From the NCBI RefSeq assembly GCF_019973775.1, contig NZ_AP025032.1:2976001-3040000 (forward strand): a stretch of 64,000 bases of DNA, in the 5' to 3' direction. The position numbers and the translations under genes are program-made. Each line of letters opens with the position of its first letter. The stretch's first letter is position 1. Shown here piece after piece: positions 31,646 through 42,425 of the stretch. The notes under the pieces are model-generated. The model did no database searches. It saw only the letters and a list, made by a program, of their open reading frames with translations, and was not told the origin of the DNA. The DNA comes from Aureimonas sp. SA4125. Lineage in GTDB: Bacteria; Pseudomonadota; Alphaproteobacteria; Rhizobiales; Rhizobiaceae.

Positions 31646-32122
31646 TCAGGACGCGACAAAACTATTCGGATTACGGCGCCAGACCGAGCGGTTGAGGCAG
31701 CCGGCGATCGTTACCCAGCAGAGATAGGGCACGAGCAGCCAGGCGGCCGTCGCACTGATCGGCGCGAAGGCCGCGATGGTGGCGGCAATCGACAGCCAAA
31801 GCGCCACGAGGTCGAAGAAGGCGATGTCCGGACGTCGCCGACGGAAGAAGATGTAGGACCACAAACCGTTGAAAAGATACTGCAGGCCATAGGGAATGAA
31901 GGCCGCTGTCAGTCCGGCCGCGCCCCAGACGATCCAGCCGGAGACCGCAATCATCACGTAGAGCACCGACCAGACTAGGGGGAAGGCCCAGTTCGGTGGT
32001 GTCCAGGAAGGCTTTTCGAGGTCACGGTACCATTCATCCGGCTTGAAGATCGCACCGCTCGACGCGACGGCGAAGGCGATGACGATGAAGACGAAAAGCG
32101 CAAAGGCCGAGGCGAGGGTCAT
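31646..32122 (-). CDS. tspO: TspO/MBR family tryptophan-rich sensory protein
   Basis: A 158-residue protein with five hydrophobic helices and the family signature WYRDLEKPSWTPPNWAFPLVWSVLYVMIAVSGW (given here as a region around residues 28-60) plus WVTIAGCLNRSVWRRN at the end. TspO proteins bind tetrapyrroles and can regulate photosynthesis or stress responses in alphaproteobacteria. I chose the ATG at 32120-32122 (MTLASAF), because upstream in-frame residues lack conservation and overlap the divergent glycosyltransferase leader. Confidence 0.93.
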   Translation of the reverse strand: MTLASAFALFVFIVIAFAVASSGAIFKPDEWYRDLEKPSWTPPNWAFPLVWSVLYVMIAVSGWIVWGAAGLTAAFIPYGLQYLFNGLWSYIFFRRRRPDIAFFDLVALWLSIAATIAAFAPISATAAWLLVPYLCWVTIAGCLNRSVWRRNPNSFVAS

Positions 32123-32273
32123 CGGTCTGTCCGATCGGTTGAAGAGATGGCTGGAGATAGTGCAGCACAGCATCGCGTCAGTAGTGACACGTCGTCACCA
32201 CCGCGTCACGGCTTTGCCTGCGACCGGCAAAGCCGCTAAGGCAGACGACGTCAGTCGCCTCCCGGACACGCCC

Positions 32274-33461
32274 ATGCCTTCCGCTCCCGCTCGGGGAAAA
32301 CTCGTCTTCGTCGTCACCGAGGACTGGTTCTTCGTCTCGCATTTCCTGCCGATGGTGCGCGCCGCGCGAGAAATCGGGCTCGCCGTCGTCGTCGTCACGC
32401 GGGTGCGCGCCCATGCCGACCTGATCGAGGCGGCCGGCGCGCGCGTCGTGCCGCTCGAGGCCGAGCGCCGCAGTGTGAACCCGCTGGCGATTTCGGCGAC
32501 GGTCGGGCGACTGGCCCAGATCCTCCGGGAAGAGCGGCCGGACATTGTCCACTGCATCGCGCTGAAGTCGATCCTCGTCGGCGGCATGGCGGCGCGGCGT
32601 ACCGGCATCGACCGCCGCATCTATGCCCTGACGGGATTGGGTTTCATCGGCGCCAAGCGCGATCTCGTCGGGCGCCTGGCGCGGGCCGGCCTGCGCCTGG
32701 CACTCCGCGGGGCCCTGCAGACCGCGCAGACGCGCTATCTCTTCGAAAATGTCGACGACCCCCTTCTTCTCGGGCTCGATCCGGCCGGCGAAAGGGTGAC
32801 GATCGTCGGCGGCGCCGGCATCGATCCCGACAGGTTGACACCGAGCCCCCTGCCCGGTCTGCCGCCGCTGAGGGTCGCCGTCGTTGCCCGGATGCTCTGG
32901 TCGAAAGGCATCGACGTCGCGGTGGAGGCAACGCGGCTGGCACGGCTGGCGGGCGCCGACGTCACGCTGTCGCTGTTCGGGGCACCGGATCCATCCAATC
33001 CCAGGGCCATTCCGGCGGAGACGCTGGAGGCCTGGTCGCGGCAGGACGGTGTCACGTGGCATGGCCGGGCCGACGACATCGCCACGGTGTGGCGAGATCA
33101 TCATGTCGCCTGCCTGCCGTCGCGCGGCGGCGAAGGCCTGCCACGCACGCTGCTGGAATCGGCAGCCTGCGGGCGGGCAATGGTGACGACCGATGTTCCG
33201 GGCTGCCGCAGTTTCGTGCGTGAAGGACGGGACGGCCTGATCGTGCCACCGGGCGATGCCGCCGCCCTCGCCGCCGCCTTCGCAAGACTGGCCGGAGATC
33301 CGGGAGAGGTCGCCGACATGGGACGATCGGCGCGCGCGCGCGCGCTTTCAGGCTATACCGAGCGGCACGTCATGGACGCGGTCGCGGCACTCTACGAGAG
33401 CATGCTGAACCGCCGAGCGACAGACACGACCGCTCCGGCTGCCCGGCGTCTGGAACCCTGA
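32274..33461 (+). CDS. Glycosyltransferase family 4 protein
   Basis: A 395-residue GT-B fold glycosyltransferase. The N-terminal domain starts FVVTEDWFFVSHFLP, followed by the RPDIVHCIALKS region. The C-terminal domain has VVARMLWSKGIDVAVEA and the donor-binding E-x7-E-like stretch RGGEGLPRTLLESAACGRAMVTTDVPG. Such enzymes act in polysaccharide or lipopolysaccharide assembly; partner and acceptor are unknown. The frame is open upstream to 32043, but the ATG at 32274 begins the conserved fold. It stands without other polysaccharide genes nearby. Confidence 0.88.
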   Translation: MPSAPARGKLVFVVTEDWFFVSHFLPMVRAAREIGLAVVVVTRVRAHADLIEAAGARVVPLEAERRSVNPLAISATVGRLAQILREERPDIVHCIALKSILVGGMAARRTGIDRRIYALTGLGFIGAKRDLVGRLARAGLRLALRGALQTAQTRYLFENVDDPLLLGLDPAGERVTIVGGAGIDPDRLTPSPLPGLPPLRVAVVARMLWSKGIDVAVEATRLARLAGADVTLSLFGAPDPSNPRAIPAETLEAWSRQDGVTWHGRADDIATVWRDHHVACLPSRGGEGLPRTLLESAACGRAMVTTDVPGCRSFVREGRDGLIVPPGDAAALAAAFARLAGDPGEVADMGRSARARALSGYTERHVMDAVAALYESMLNRRATDTTAPAARRLEP

Positions 33462-33480
33462 CCGGGGGGCGGGGCCGCCG

Positions 33481-35136
33481 TCACGCTTCCGCGGGCGCCA
33501 CGCCGGTGCCCTGCATGATGCGGCGAACCTCCCGCTCGGCGCGCTGCAACGCCTCGAAGGCAGCGAACTTGCGGGCGTGGAACCCGGCGATCGCCCCGCC
33601 CACCGGCAGGATCTCCTCGCTCACCCTGCACATTCCGGCTGCAGCCGCGTGGAGATCCGGATAGGCGCCGCCCGCGACCGCCCCGACCATGGCGCTGCCG
33701 AGGAGCACCGGCTCGGCCGTCGCCGGCAGCGCCACCTTCAGGCCCGTCGCATCCGAGAGGATCCGCCTCAACAGGGCGCTGCGCGCCGCGCCGCCGCTGA
33801 CGACGATGGTCTCGATGGCGACGCCCCGATGCCGCAACGCCGCCTCGATCTGCCGCGTGCCATAGCAGAGGCCGCAGAGCGCGGCGACGAACAGCCGGAC
33901 GAGACTGTCGCGGCTGGTCCCGAGCGTCAGGCCGGCCAGAGCCGCCGTCGCCTTGGGATCGGCTTCCGGCGACCGGTTGCCGAGGAACTCCGGCACGACG
34001 TGGACGCCCTCTGCGAGGCGCGCCGCCTCCTCCAGCGATCCGGCCAGCGCGATGGCGCGCCGTTCGAGATAGTCGAGGACCGCGATTCCCTCTGTCGCGG
34101 CCGCCTCGCGGGCGGCCGGAAAGGCAGGGTGCATCGCGACGAGGTAATCGATCGCCGCGCCATAGGCCGACTGGCCGCCCTCGAGCAGCCAGTGACCCGG
34201 CAGCATGGCGCCGTAATAGGGCCCCCAGACCCCGTCGACGAAGGCCGGATCGCGCGTCGCCGCCATGACGCACGAGGATGTGCCCATGATCAGCGCCGCC
34301 TCTGCCGAAGCATCCGCGACCGTTCCATCCGGCCGACGCCCCCCCAGCGTCCCCACGCCGCCGGCATGGGCATCGATCAGCGATGCCCCGACCGGCACCC
34401 CGGCGCGCAGTCCGAGTTCGGCGGCAGCCTTTTCGGTCAGCCCCGATCCGATCGGTGTCGCGATGTCGACAACCTCCGTCCCGATCCGGTGAAAATTCTC
34501 GTCGGCCAGCTCACCAAGGCCGATCGTGCGGAAATAGTCCGCGTCCCAGCGACCCTCATGGGCGAGATAGGTCCATTTGCAGGTGAGCGTGCAGACCGAC
34601 CGCTGCAGGCTGCCGGTCGCCCGAAAGGACAGAAAATCCGCAAGATCAAAGAAATGGCCCGCCGCGGCAAAGGTGGCCGGCCGATTTTCCTTCAGCCAGA
34701 GGAGTTTCGGTGTCTCCATTTCCGGCGAGATCTGCCCGCCGACATAGGTCAGAACCTTGTGCCGGGTCGCGTTGATCCGCCGCGTCTGGTCCATGGCGCG
34801 GTGGTCCATCCAGACGATGACGTCGCGGGCCGGGTCCTCGGACGGGCCGACCGGCAGGGATCCGCCCTCCGCATCGAGGACGACGAGCGAACAGGTCGCG
34901 TCGAAGCCGATACCTGCGACATCGCGGGCCTCGGCGCCCGACAGATGCACCGCCTCGCGCACCGAGGCGGTCACCGCCGTCCATATGTCGACCGACGACT
35001 GCTCGACGAAGGAGTCATCGTCCTGCCAGGTCCGGATCGGTCTCCTGGCCGTGCCGAGGAGGGCTCCGCGCGCGTCGAAGACGCCTGCGCGGGCGCTTCC
35101 GGTGCCGACATCCACCCCAATGAACACGCCCGTCAT
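33481..35136 (-). CDS. FGGY-family pentulose / carbohydrate kinase
   Basis: A 551-residue sugar kinase of the FGGY family, ribulokinase-like subgroup. It has the N-terminal phosphate motif FIGVDVGTGSARAGVFD, the catalytic region GASLIDAHAGGVG and the C-terminal VVSGGAARSALLRRILSDATG adenosine-binding block. It follows mannitol 2-dehydrogenase in the polyol operon by about 115 bases. It probably phosphorylates the ketose formed by that enzyme (fructose or ribulose/xylulose type), although the exact sugar is inferred from context only. Confidence 0.88.
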   Translation of the reverse strand: MTGVFIGVDVGTGSARAGVFDARGALLGTARRPIRTWQDDDSFVEQSSVDIWTAVTASVREAVHLSGAEARDVAGIGFDATCSLVVLDAEGGSLPVGPSEDPARDVIVWMDHRAMDQTRRINATRHKVLTYVGGQISPEMETPKLLWLKENRPATFAAAGHFFDLADFLSFRATGSLQRSVCTLTCKWTYLAHEGRWDADYFRTIGLGELADENFHRIGTEVVDIATPIGSGLTEKAAAELGLRAGVPVGASLIDAHAGGVGTLGGRRPDGTVADASAEAALIMGTSSCVMAATRDPAFVDGVWGPYYGAMLPGHWLLEGGQSAYGAAIDYLVAMHPAFPAAREAAATEGIAVLDYLERRAIALAGSLEEAARLAEGVHVVPEFLGNRSPEADPKATAALAGLTLGTSRDSLVRLFVAALCGLCYGTRQIEAALRHRGVAIETIVVSGGAARSALLRRILSDATGLKVALPATAEPVLLGSAMVGAVAGGAYPDLHAAAAGMCRVSEEILPVGGAIAGFHARKFAAFEALQRAEREVRRIMQGTGVAPAEA

Positions 35137-35253
35137 GGTCCCTCCCGCGATCGTTCAGAAAGGAACTAGAACATCGCGGGGTCAAGCGGAAGCGTGTCGC
35201 TCCCGAAGCCAGGCGTCACAAATCCTTTGGCCCGCCCTGGCAGGGCCGACGTC

Positions 35254-36720
35254 TCAGGCGAGATACGACTTCAGCGTCGCTTCGACGCCCTTTTCCCAAA
35301 GCGATCGCAGCATGAAGGCAAAGCGCTCGCGGAAGATCGCGTCATCGGCGAGGTCGCCATAGACCTCGGTCAGCGCCAGGAAGGCGTCGGGATCGGTCCT
35401 GGCTGCCTCGGCGGCTGCGCGGATGCGGCCGAGATTGGGATCGACCAGCGGCATGTCTTGCCCGGTCTCCGACTGTCCGCCGAGGGCCCGGCACCACATC
35501 GCCGAAACGAGCGCGAGGCCATCGATGCCCTGCCCCGCCGCCAGCCGGTCGCGGATGGTCGGCACGATGAATTTCGGCTGCCGGTTCGAGCCGTCGAGGG
35601 CCAGGCGGGCGACGGTGTCGGCGATCTTCGGATTGAGGAAACGGTGTTCGATCAGTTTCCGGTAGTCTTCCAGCGCCGTCCCCGGCACGGGCGGCACGAC
35701 GGGGATGATCTCGTCCTTCGTCAGCTTCTCCAGGAAGGCGGCGATGAGCGGATGCTCCATCGCCTCGTGGACATACTGGATATCGAACAGGATGCCGGGA
35801 TAGGCGATCGCCGCATGGCCGCCATTGAGGATGCGGATCTTCATCAGCTCCCACGGCGCGACATTGTCGACGAAGGTGACGCCGACCTTATCCAGCGCCG
35901 GCCGCCCGGCGGGAAAATTGTCCTCCATCACCCACTGCTTGAATTCCTCGCAATAGACCGGCCAGTTATCGGCGATGCCGAACTCCGCCTCGAGCATGTC
36001 GATCTCGCGCGGGCTGGTCGCCGGGGTGATGCGGTCGACCATCGAATTGGGGAAGGCGACGTTCTCTCGGATCCAGTTGGCCAGCGCCGGGTCCGACAGC
36101 GCGGCGGTGCCGGCGACGGCGTCCCGGGCGACGACGCCATTGTGCGGAATGTTGTCGCAGGACATCACGGTAAACGGGACAAGACCCTTCTCGCGCCGGG
36201 CTTTCAGGCCCGCGGCGATGAGGCCGAAGACCGTCTTCGGGTTCTCGGGGTTGTGGCCGTCGTCGACGATCGGCTTTTGCGTCGGGTCGAAATGACCTGA
36301 GGCATCGACGAAATAGCCGCCCTCGGTGATCGTCATCGAGACGATGCGGATCGCGGGATCGACGAGCTTTTCGATGATCGCCTTGCCGTCGCCGATCGGC
36401 AGATAATCGATCATGGCGCCGGTGACGCGCGCCGCGGTACGGTTGTTGTCCTGTTCGACGACGGTGGTGAGAAAATCCTGCGCCGCGAGCTTGTCGCGCA
36501 TCGCGGTCTCGAAAGGCAGCATGCCGGCGCCGACGATGGCGAAGTCGTGCCCTTCGCCGAGATTGAACAGGTCGTCGAGATAGACCGCCTGATGCGCCCG
36601 GTGGAAGTTGCCGACGCCGAAATGCAGGATGCCGGCGGAAAGAGACGACCGGTCGTAGCCCGGGATGGCAACGGTCTCGGCCGCCGCAGGAAGGGTCGCG
36701 GAGGACAGCCTGACGCTCAT
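35254..36720 (-). CDS. mtlK: Mannitol 2-dehydrogenase (long-chain polyol dehydrogenase)
   Basis: A 488-residue polyol-specific long-chain dehydrogenase oxidising mannitol (and often arabitol or sorbitol) to the ketose with NAD+. The N-terminal nucleotide region GILHFGVGNFHRAHQAVYLD, SCDNIPHNG and DRITPAT are visible. The catalytic Lys-Asn-His set is in MKIRILNGGHAAIAY. It lies about 150 bases after smoK in the same transcription direction, matching the smoEFGK-mtlK gene order of Rhodobacter and rhizobia. Confidence 0.94.
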   Translation of the reverse strand: MSVRLSSATLPAAAETVAIPGYDRSSLSAGILHFGVGNFHRAHQAVYLDDLFNLGEGHDFAIVGAGMLPFETAMRDKLAAQDFLTTVVEQDNNRTAARVTGAMIDYLPIGDGKAIIEKLVDPAIRIVSMTITEGGYFVDASGHFDPTQKPIVDDGHNPENPKTVFGLIAAGLKARREKGLVPFTVMSCDNIPHNGVVARDAVAGTAALSDPALANWIRENVAFPNSMVDRITPATSPREIDMLEAEFGIADNWPVYCEEFKQWVMEDNFPAGRPALDKVGVTFVDNVAPWELMKIRILNGGHAAIAYPGILFDIQYVHEAMEHPLIAAFLEKLTKDEIIPVVPPVPGTALEDYRKLIEHRFLNPKIADTVARLALDGSNRQPKFIVPTIRDRLAAGQGIDGLALVSAMWCRALGGQSETGQDMPLVDPNLGRIRAAAEAARTDPDAFLALTEVYGDLADDAIFRERFAFMLRSLWEKGVEATLKSYLA

Positions 36721-36873
36721 GGTTTCGGTTCCTGAAAAGGGTCGGGAGCGGCCACGTTCAGTTGAAACCGGACCGCCCTCTCCTGCTGCGTATCATTCGT
36801 TGCCCCGGGAAGCGCCTTTCGGCACCCAGAGCGGAGCGCTCCCGGGCGGCCAAACCGACCGGGCTCGATGGAT

Positions 36874-37881
<1,008 letters not shown>

Positions 37882-37895
37882 GGCGATCCCTTTCC

Positions 37896-38726
37896 CTACT
37901 TGACGGCGCCGAAAGTCAGACCGCGCACCAGCTGCTTCTGCGAAAACCAACCGATGATGAGGATCGGGGCGATCGCGAGCGTCGAGGCGGCGGAAAGCTT
38001 GGCGTAGAAATTCCCCTGGGGGCTCGAGAACGACGCGATGAAGGCGCTGAGCGGCGCGGCGTCCGTCGTCGTCAGCAGCAGCGTCCAGAATGCCTCGTTC
38101 CAGGCGAGAATGACGTTGAGGAGGATCGTCGAGGCGATGCCGGGGATCGCCATCGGCGCCAGCACCTGCGTCAGTTCCTTGCGAAGGTTCGCACCGTCCA
38201 TGCGCGCCGCCTCGAGGATGTCGACGGGGATCTCCTTGAAGTAGGTGTAGAGCATCCAGACGATGATCGGCAGGTTGATCAGGAAGAGGATCATGATCAG
38301 GCCGAACCGCGTGTCGAGCAGGCCGAAGTTGCGGAACAGGATGGTGACCGGAACGAGCGCGCCGACCGCCGGCATCATCTTCGTCGACAGCATCCAGAGC
38401 AGCACGTCCTTCGTGCGCCGGGTCGGCGAGAAGGCCATGGCCCAGGCCGCGGGAATGGCGAAGCAGAGACCGACGAAAGTCGAGCCGAGCGCCAGGTAGA
38501 TCGAGTTCATCAGGAAGGCAAAATAGTTCCGTTGCTCCTGGATCGCGACGTAGTTCTCGGTCGTCCAGTCGAAGAACAGGAATTTCGGCGGGATGGAGAT
38601 CGCGTCGAGTTCACTCTTGAACGAGGTCAGGATCGTCCAGAGGATCGGGAAGAAGATCAGGAGACCGACGACCCAGGCGAGAGCCGTCATGCCGATCTTG
38701 CGACGTGTCGAGATGGCGCGCGCCAT
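37896..38726 (-). CDS. smoG: Polyol ABC transporter permease (SmoG)
   Basis: A 276-residue MalG-type inner-membrane permease with six predicted helices. The EAA loop contacting the ATPase reads [25 protein letters not shown] (recognisable about residue 170-195). It begins after the first permease with a three-base gap and precedes smoK. It forms the translocation channel with the other permease. Confidence 0.94.
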   Translation of the reverse strand: MARAISTRRKIGMTALAWVVGLLIFFPILWTILTSFKSELDAISIPPKFLFFDWTTENYVAIQEQRNYFAFLMNSIYLALGSTFVGLCFAIPAAWAMAFSPTRRTKDVLLWMLSTKMMPAVGALVPVTILFRNFGLLDTRFGLIMILFLINLPIIVWMLYTYFKEIPVDILEAARMDGANLRKELTQVLAPMAIPGIASTILLNVILAWNEAFWTLLLTTTDAAPLSAFIASFSSPQGNFYAKLSAASTLAIAPILIIGWFSQKQLVRGLTFGAVK

Positions 38727-38729
38727 GTC

Positions 38730-39593
38730 TCAGCCCTCCAGGTTCTTGCCGACGACGCGGATGAGGAGAAACGCGACGATGTTGGCGACGATGACCGCCA
38801 CGATACCGCCGGCCGACGCCGTCCCCACATCGCCTTCGAGCGAGATGATCGAGGCGATGAGGAAGGGAAGATTGGAGGAGGCCTCGCCGCCGCCCGTCGT
38901 CACCGCGATCTCCGCATAGACAGACAGAAGGAAGATCGTCTGGATCAGGATGACGACGGTGATCGCCCGCTTCATGTGCGGCAGCGTGATGTAGAAAAAG
39001 ATCGAGAGAGCGCCCGCGCCGTCCATTTCGGCGGCTTCCTTCTGGTCCTGCGACAGGGACTGCAGCGCGGTCAGAAGGATGAGGACGGAGAACGGGAGCC
39101 ACTGCCAGGCGACGATGATGATGATCGAGGTGAGCGGCAGATTGGTCAGCCAGTCGACCGAGCCGATCCCGACAGCGTTCAGCATCTGCCCGATGACGCC
39201 GTAGACCGGATTCATCATCATGTTCTTCCAGACCAGCGCCGCCACCGTCGGCATGACGAAGAACGGCGCGATCACGAGAAGCCGCACGATCGTCTGCCCG
39301 AAAACCTCCTGGTCGAGGAGAAGCGCGATCAGGATGCCGCCGATGATGGTGATGCAGAGCACCCCGAAGACCAGCAGCAGCGTGTTCTGGAAAGCGCTGA
39401 GGAACCGCGGGTCGGTGAGGAAATAGGTATAGTTCTCGAAACCGACGAAGGGCGTTTCCGGATTGTAGAACCCGTAGCGCAGCGTCGAGAAATAGAGCGT
39501 CAGAAAGAGCGGAACGATCATCCAGATGAAGAGGACGATCACGGACGGCGTCATCATCAGCCGTGCGACGGACTTCGTTTGGGTTGTCGCCAT
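38730..39593 (-). CDS. smoF: Polyol ABC transporter permease (SmoF)
   Basis: A 287-residue MalF-type permease with six helices and the EAA loop EAAEMDGAGALSIFFYITLPHMK. I chose the ATG at 39591-39593 (MATTQTKS); an in-frame start 30 bases upstream adds residues without family character. It lies about 200 bases after smoE, separated by a strong stem-loop, and is three bases from smoG. Confidence 0.94.
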   Translation of the reverse strand: MATTQTKSVARLMMTPSVIVLFIWMIVPLFLTLYFSTLRYGFYNPETPFVGFENYTYFLTDPRFLSAFQNTLLLVFGVLCITIIGGILIALLLDQEVFGQTIVRLLVIAPFFVMPTVAALVWKNMMMNPVYGVIGQMLNAVGIGSVDWLTNLPLTSIIIIVAWQWLPFSVLILLTALQSLSQDQKEAAEMDGAGALSIFFYITLPHMKRAITVVILIQTIFLLSVYAEIAVTTGGGEASSNLPFLIASIISLEGDVGTASAGGIVAVIVANIVAFLLIRVVGKNLEG

Positions 39594-39749
39594 GGTCCTG
39601 TTCCGACAAGGGGCCGCGCACAAAGGCTGGGGCGGCCGAAACCAGTCTACGGGCGGCGGGGCTCGGCCCGGCTTGCCGGGTAAAGACGGCCATCGTCAGC
39701 GGATCGCCGAGAACCGCGTCTCGCGCTGAGCGGTGTGTTTTTTGGAAGC

Positions 39750-39779
39750 TCGACAGGCCGGCAGATGCCGGCCTGTCGA
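39750..39779. promoter_or_regulatory. Intercistronic stem-loop between smoE and smoF
   Basis: A perfect 13-base inverted repeat, TCGACAGGCCGGC / GCCGGCCTGTCGA, with a four-base loop, located 16 bases after the smoE stop. On the minus (coding) strand no run of T follows the stem (poly-A instead), so it is a poor intrinsic terminator for smoE transcripts. It more likely stabilises the 3' end of the smoE mRNA, a common way to overproduce the binding protein relative to the permeases. Confidence 0.6.
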
Positions 39780-39795
39780 TGCGGGCCTTTGGAGC

Positions 39796-41112
39796 TTACT
39801 TGATGTAGCCGCCGCGGGTCATTTCGCGGACCGCCTGAGCCTGGGCGGCGGCGAGCGCCGCTTCGACGGTGGTGGAGCCGGACAGCGCGGCTGCCATCTG
39901 CTGGCCGACGGCCGTACCCAGCCCCTGGAACTCGGGAACGGCGGCAAACTGCAGGCCGACATAGGGCTTGCCCTCGCCGATCGACGGATCAGCCTTGTTG
40001 ATCGCCGCGAGCGTGGCTTCGGCGAACGGCGCCGCCTTCACATATTCCGGGTTCTCGTAGAGCGAGGTGCGCGTGCCCGGAGGAACGTTCGCCCAGCCCT
40101 CCTTGGAAGCGACGAGTTCCAGATAGGCCTTGGACGTCGCCCAGGAGATGAACGTCTGCGCGGCTTCCTGCTTGCCGGACGAGGCCGGAACGGCGAGCGA
40201 CCAGGCCCAGAGCCAGTTTGCGCCCTCGTTCGGGCAGTTCTCGATGCCGCAGGGGCCGGGCGCGAAACCGACCTTGTCGGGGACCTGGCTCTGCTTCGGA
40301 TCGGTCACGAAGGAGGCGGCGACGCTCGCATCCATCCACATGCCGCATTTGCCCTGGCCGAACAGCGAGAGGTTCTCGTTGAAGCCGTTGGCGGCGGCGC
40401 CCGGAGGTCCATACTTGGTCAGCAGGTCGACGTAGAGCGTGACGGCCTTCTTCCAGCCTTCGCTCTCGAACTGCGGCTTCCAGTCGGCGTCGAAGTAGTT
40501 GGCACCGAAGGAACGCGCCATATTGCCGAGGAAGGCCATGTTCTCGCCCCAGCCCGGCTTGCCGCGCAGGCAGATGCCGTAGACCCCGGTCTCCTTGTTG
40601 GTCATCTTCTCCGCGGCTTCCGCGATGAAGTCCCAGGTCGGCTTCTCCGGCATGGTGAGACCGGCGGCTTCCAACAGGTCCTTGCGGTACAGCGTCAGCG
40701 TGCTCTCGGCGTAGAAGGGCGCAGCATAGAGCGTGCCGTCGGTCGACAGCGCATTGCGGATGGCGGGGATCAGGTCGTCGGCGTCGTAGTCGGCGCCGAG
40801 CTTGTCGAGCGGGGCGAGCCACTGCTGCTTCGACCAGATCGGGACCTCGTAGGTGCCGATGGTCATCACGTCGAACTGGCCGCCCTTGGTGGCGATGTCG
40901 GTCGTGACGCGCTGGCGCAGGATATTCTCCTCGAGCGTCACCCAGTTCAGCTTGATGTCGGGATGGGCGGCGGTGAAGGCGTCCGTCAGACCCTGCATGC
41001 GGATCATGTCGCTGTTGTTGACGGTGCCGATGGTCAGCGTGGTCTCGGCCTGCGCAACCGCAGCGAAGGCCAGCAGCGACGCGGCGCAACCAAGGGTTTT
41101 CATGGCGGACAT
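39796..41112 (-). CDS. smoE: Polyol ABC transporter substrate-binding protein
   Basis: A 438-residue periplasmic binding protein with an N-terminal signal peptide ending in VAQA before ETTLTIGT. The mature protein shows AFTAAHPDIKLNWV, FDVMTIGTYEVPIW, LYAAPFYAESTL, GKPGWGENM and GKCGMWMDA, matching sorbitol/mannitol-binding proteins of the extracellular family 1. GGGAGG lies six bases before the ATG at 41110-41112. It is the first transporter gene and follows the regulator gene in the same direction. Confidence 0.93.
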   Translation of the reverse strand: MSAMKTLGCAASLLAFAAVAQAETTLTIGTVNNSDMIRMQGLTDAFTAAHPDIKLNWVTLEENILRQRVTTDIATKGGQFDVMTIGTYEVPIWSKQQWLAPLDKLGADYDADDLIPAIRNALSTDGTLYAAPFYAESTLTLYRKDLLEAAGLTMPEKPTWDFIAEAAEKMTNKETGVYGICLRGKPGWGENMAFLGNMARSFGANYFDADWKPQFESEGWKKAVTLYVDLLTKYGPPGAAANGFNENLSLFGQGKCGMWMDASVAASFVTDPKQSQVPDKVGFAPGPCGIENCPNEGANWLWAWSLAVPASSGKQEAAQTFISWATSKAYLELVASKEGWANVPPGTRTSLYENPEYVKAAPFAEATLAAINKADPSIGEGKPYVGLQFAAVPEFQGLGTAVGQQMAAALSGSTTVEAALAAAQAQAVREMTRGGYIK

Positions 41113-41284
41113 TCGGTGCCTCCCAGCAATTTTGAGCATTTGACCAGTGTCCGGGCAAAATCCCACCGACACGCTTGGCTGTCAAATGAATCCCGTGCGG
41201 CGTCGCAGCAATTCTGTGGGCATCTTCGGGATGGTTGTCGCCGAAGGTTGAAAATCCAAGCCGTGAAATACGGCAACGCGCGGA

Positions 41285-42241
41285 TCAGATGCCGATGAGG
41301 ATCCGCGCCGTCGCCTCGTCGGTGATCAGCCCATTGACGAGCCGGCCGCTCATCGCTGCACGGATCGCCGGCGCTTTCGCGGAGCCCATCGCGACGAGGA
41401 CCACCTCGCTTGTTTTCGTCGAGGGGATTCTTGCGCTGGCGACGCGATCGTTGAATGGGCAGTCGATGATCTTGCCGGCTTCGTCGAAGACCCAGCCGAC
41501 GATCTCGCCGACCCCGCCGACGCTGTTGAGGAGATCCCGGTCCTCCGCAGTGATGAAACCGTCGACGACGAGGGGTGCCTTCAGACCGAGTTCACCGACG
41601 CCGACGAAGGTGAGGTCGGCCTTTGCGGCGAGCGCCAACGTGCTCTGGACGACCTTCTGCTCGTGCAGGAGAGCCCGTTCTTCGGGACTGGAGACGACGA
41701 CGGGCAGCGGCATCGGATAGTGCCGCGCCTGGATGGCGTCCGCCATGGTGAAGATGACGTTGTAGACAGATGCCGAGCCATCCAGCGCGATGTTGCCGGT
41801 GAGGGAGACGATCCGGTGCTGGCTGCAGGTCATCTTCGGCAGGCGCTCCACCGAGGCCTTCAGCGTGCGCCCGGTGCCGAGCGCCATGATGACGGGTTCG
41901 GCCCGCATCAAACGGCGTTCCATCTCGGCCGCACAGGCCTCGGCGATGCCGATGGTCGTGGACAGGGAACTGGGATCAGACGGCACGACCTCGCAGAACG
42001 ACAGGCCGAACGTCTCCCGCAGGGATCGCGCCTGCTCGAGGCACGAGGCGATCGGGTGGTCGATCCGCACCTTGACGAGACCCGCCGAGACCGACAGCGA
42101 CACCAGCCGCTGCGCCGACTGGCGCGACGTGCCGAGCTTGGCGGCGATCTCCTCCTGGGTGTTGCCGGCGACGTAATAGAGCCAGCCGGCGCGCGCCGCC
42201 TCATCGAGGCGCAACAGATCTTCTTCCCGTCTCTTTGCCAA
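41285..42241 (-). CDS. SorC/DeoR-type sugar-binding transcriptional regulator
   Basis: A 318-residue regulator with an N-terminal helix-turn-helix (about 25-55, NTQEEIAAKLGTSRQSAQRLV) and a SorC-type sugar-binding domain (about 65-315) with MALGTGRTLKA and the VGVGELG phosphosugar/effector loop. It is upstream of smoE on the same strand, the place of the polyol regulator in rhizobial smo clusters. It probably senses a polyol or its phosphorylated product and controls smoEFGK-mtlK; activation or repression cannot be told. Confidence 0.9.
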   Translation of the reverse strand: MAKRREEDLLRLDEAARAGWLYYVAGNTQEEIAAKLGTSRQSAQRLVSLSVSAGLVKVRIDHPIASCLEQARSLRETFGLSFCEVVPSDPSSLSTTIGIAEACAAEMERRLMRAEPVIMALGTGRTLKASVERLPKMTCSQHRIVSLTGNIALDGSASVYNVIFTMADAIQARHYPMPLPVVVSSPEERALLHEQKVVQSTLALAAKADLTFVGVGELGLKAPLVVDGFITAEDRDLLNSVGGVGEIVGWVFDEAGKIIDCPFNDRVASARIPSTKTSEVVLVAMGSAKAPAIRAAMSGRLVNGLITDEATARILIGI

Positions 42242-42425
42242 TGCCGCCTCCTGCCAGCGTCATTGTGTAGGGCTGAGATCGGGGATTGCGCAAGTCGGGC
42301 CGGCCTCGCCCGCGACGATGCCCACCCCGGTCAGATTCCCATGTTGCCGTTATTCGTCGAATGGGTCCCTTGATTTTCCGGCTTTGGGCTTCTCTTCTAG
42401 GGCAAGAATCGCAAGGAGAGTTGCC

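Noticed and set aside
38532..39683. Plus-strand open frame opposite the polyol permeases
   Set aside because: Highly charged low-complexity translation, mirror of the hydrophobic permease helices.
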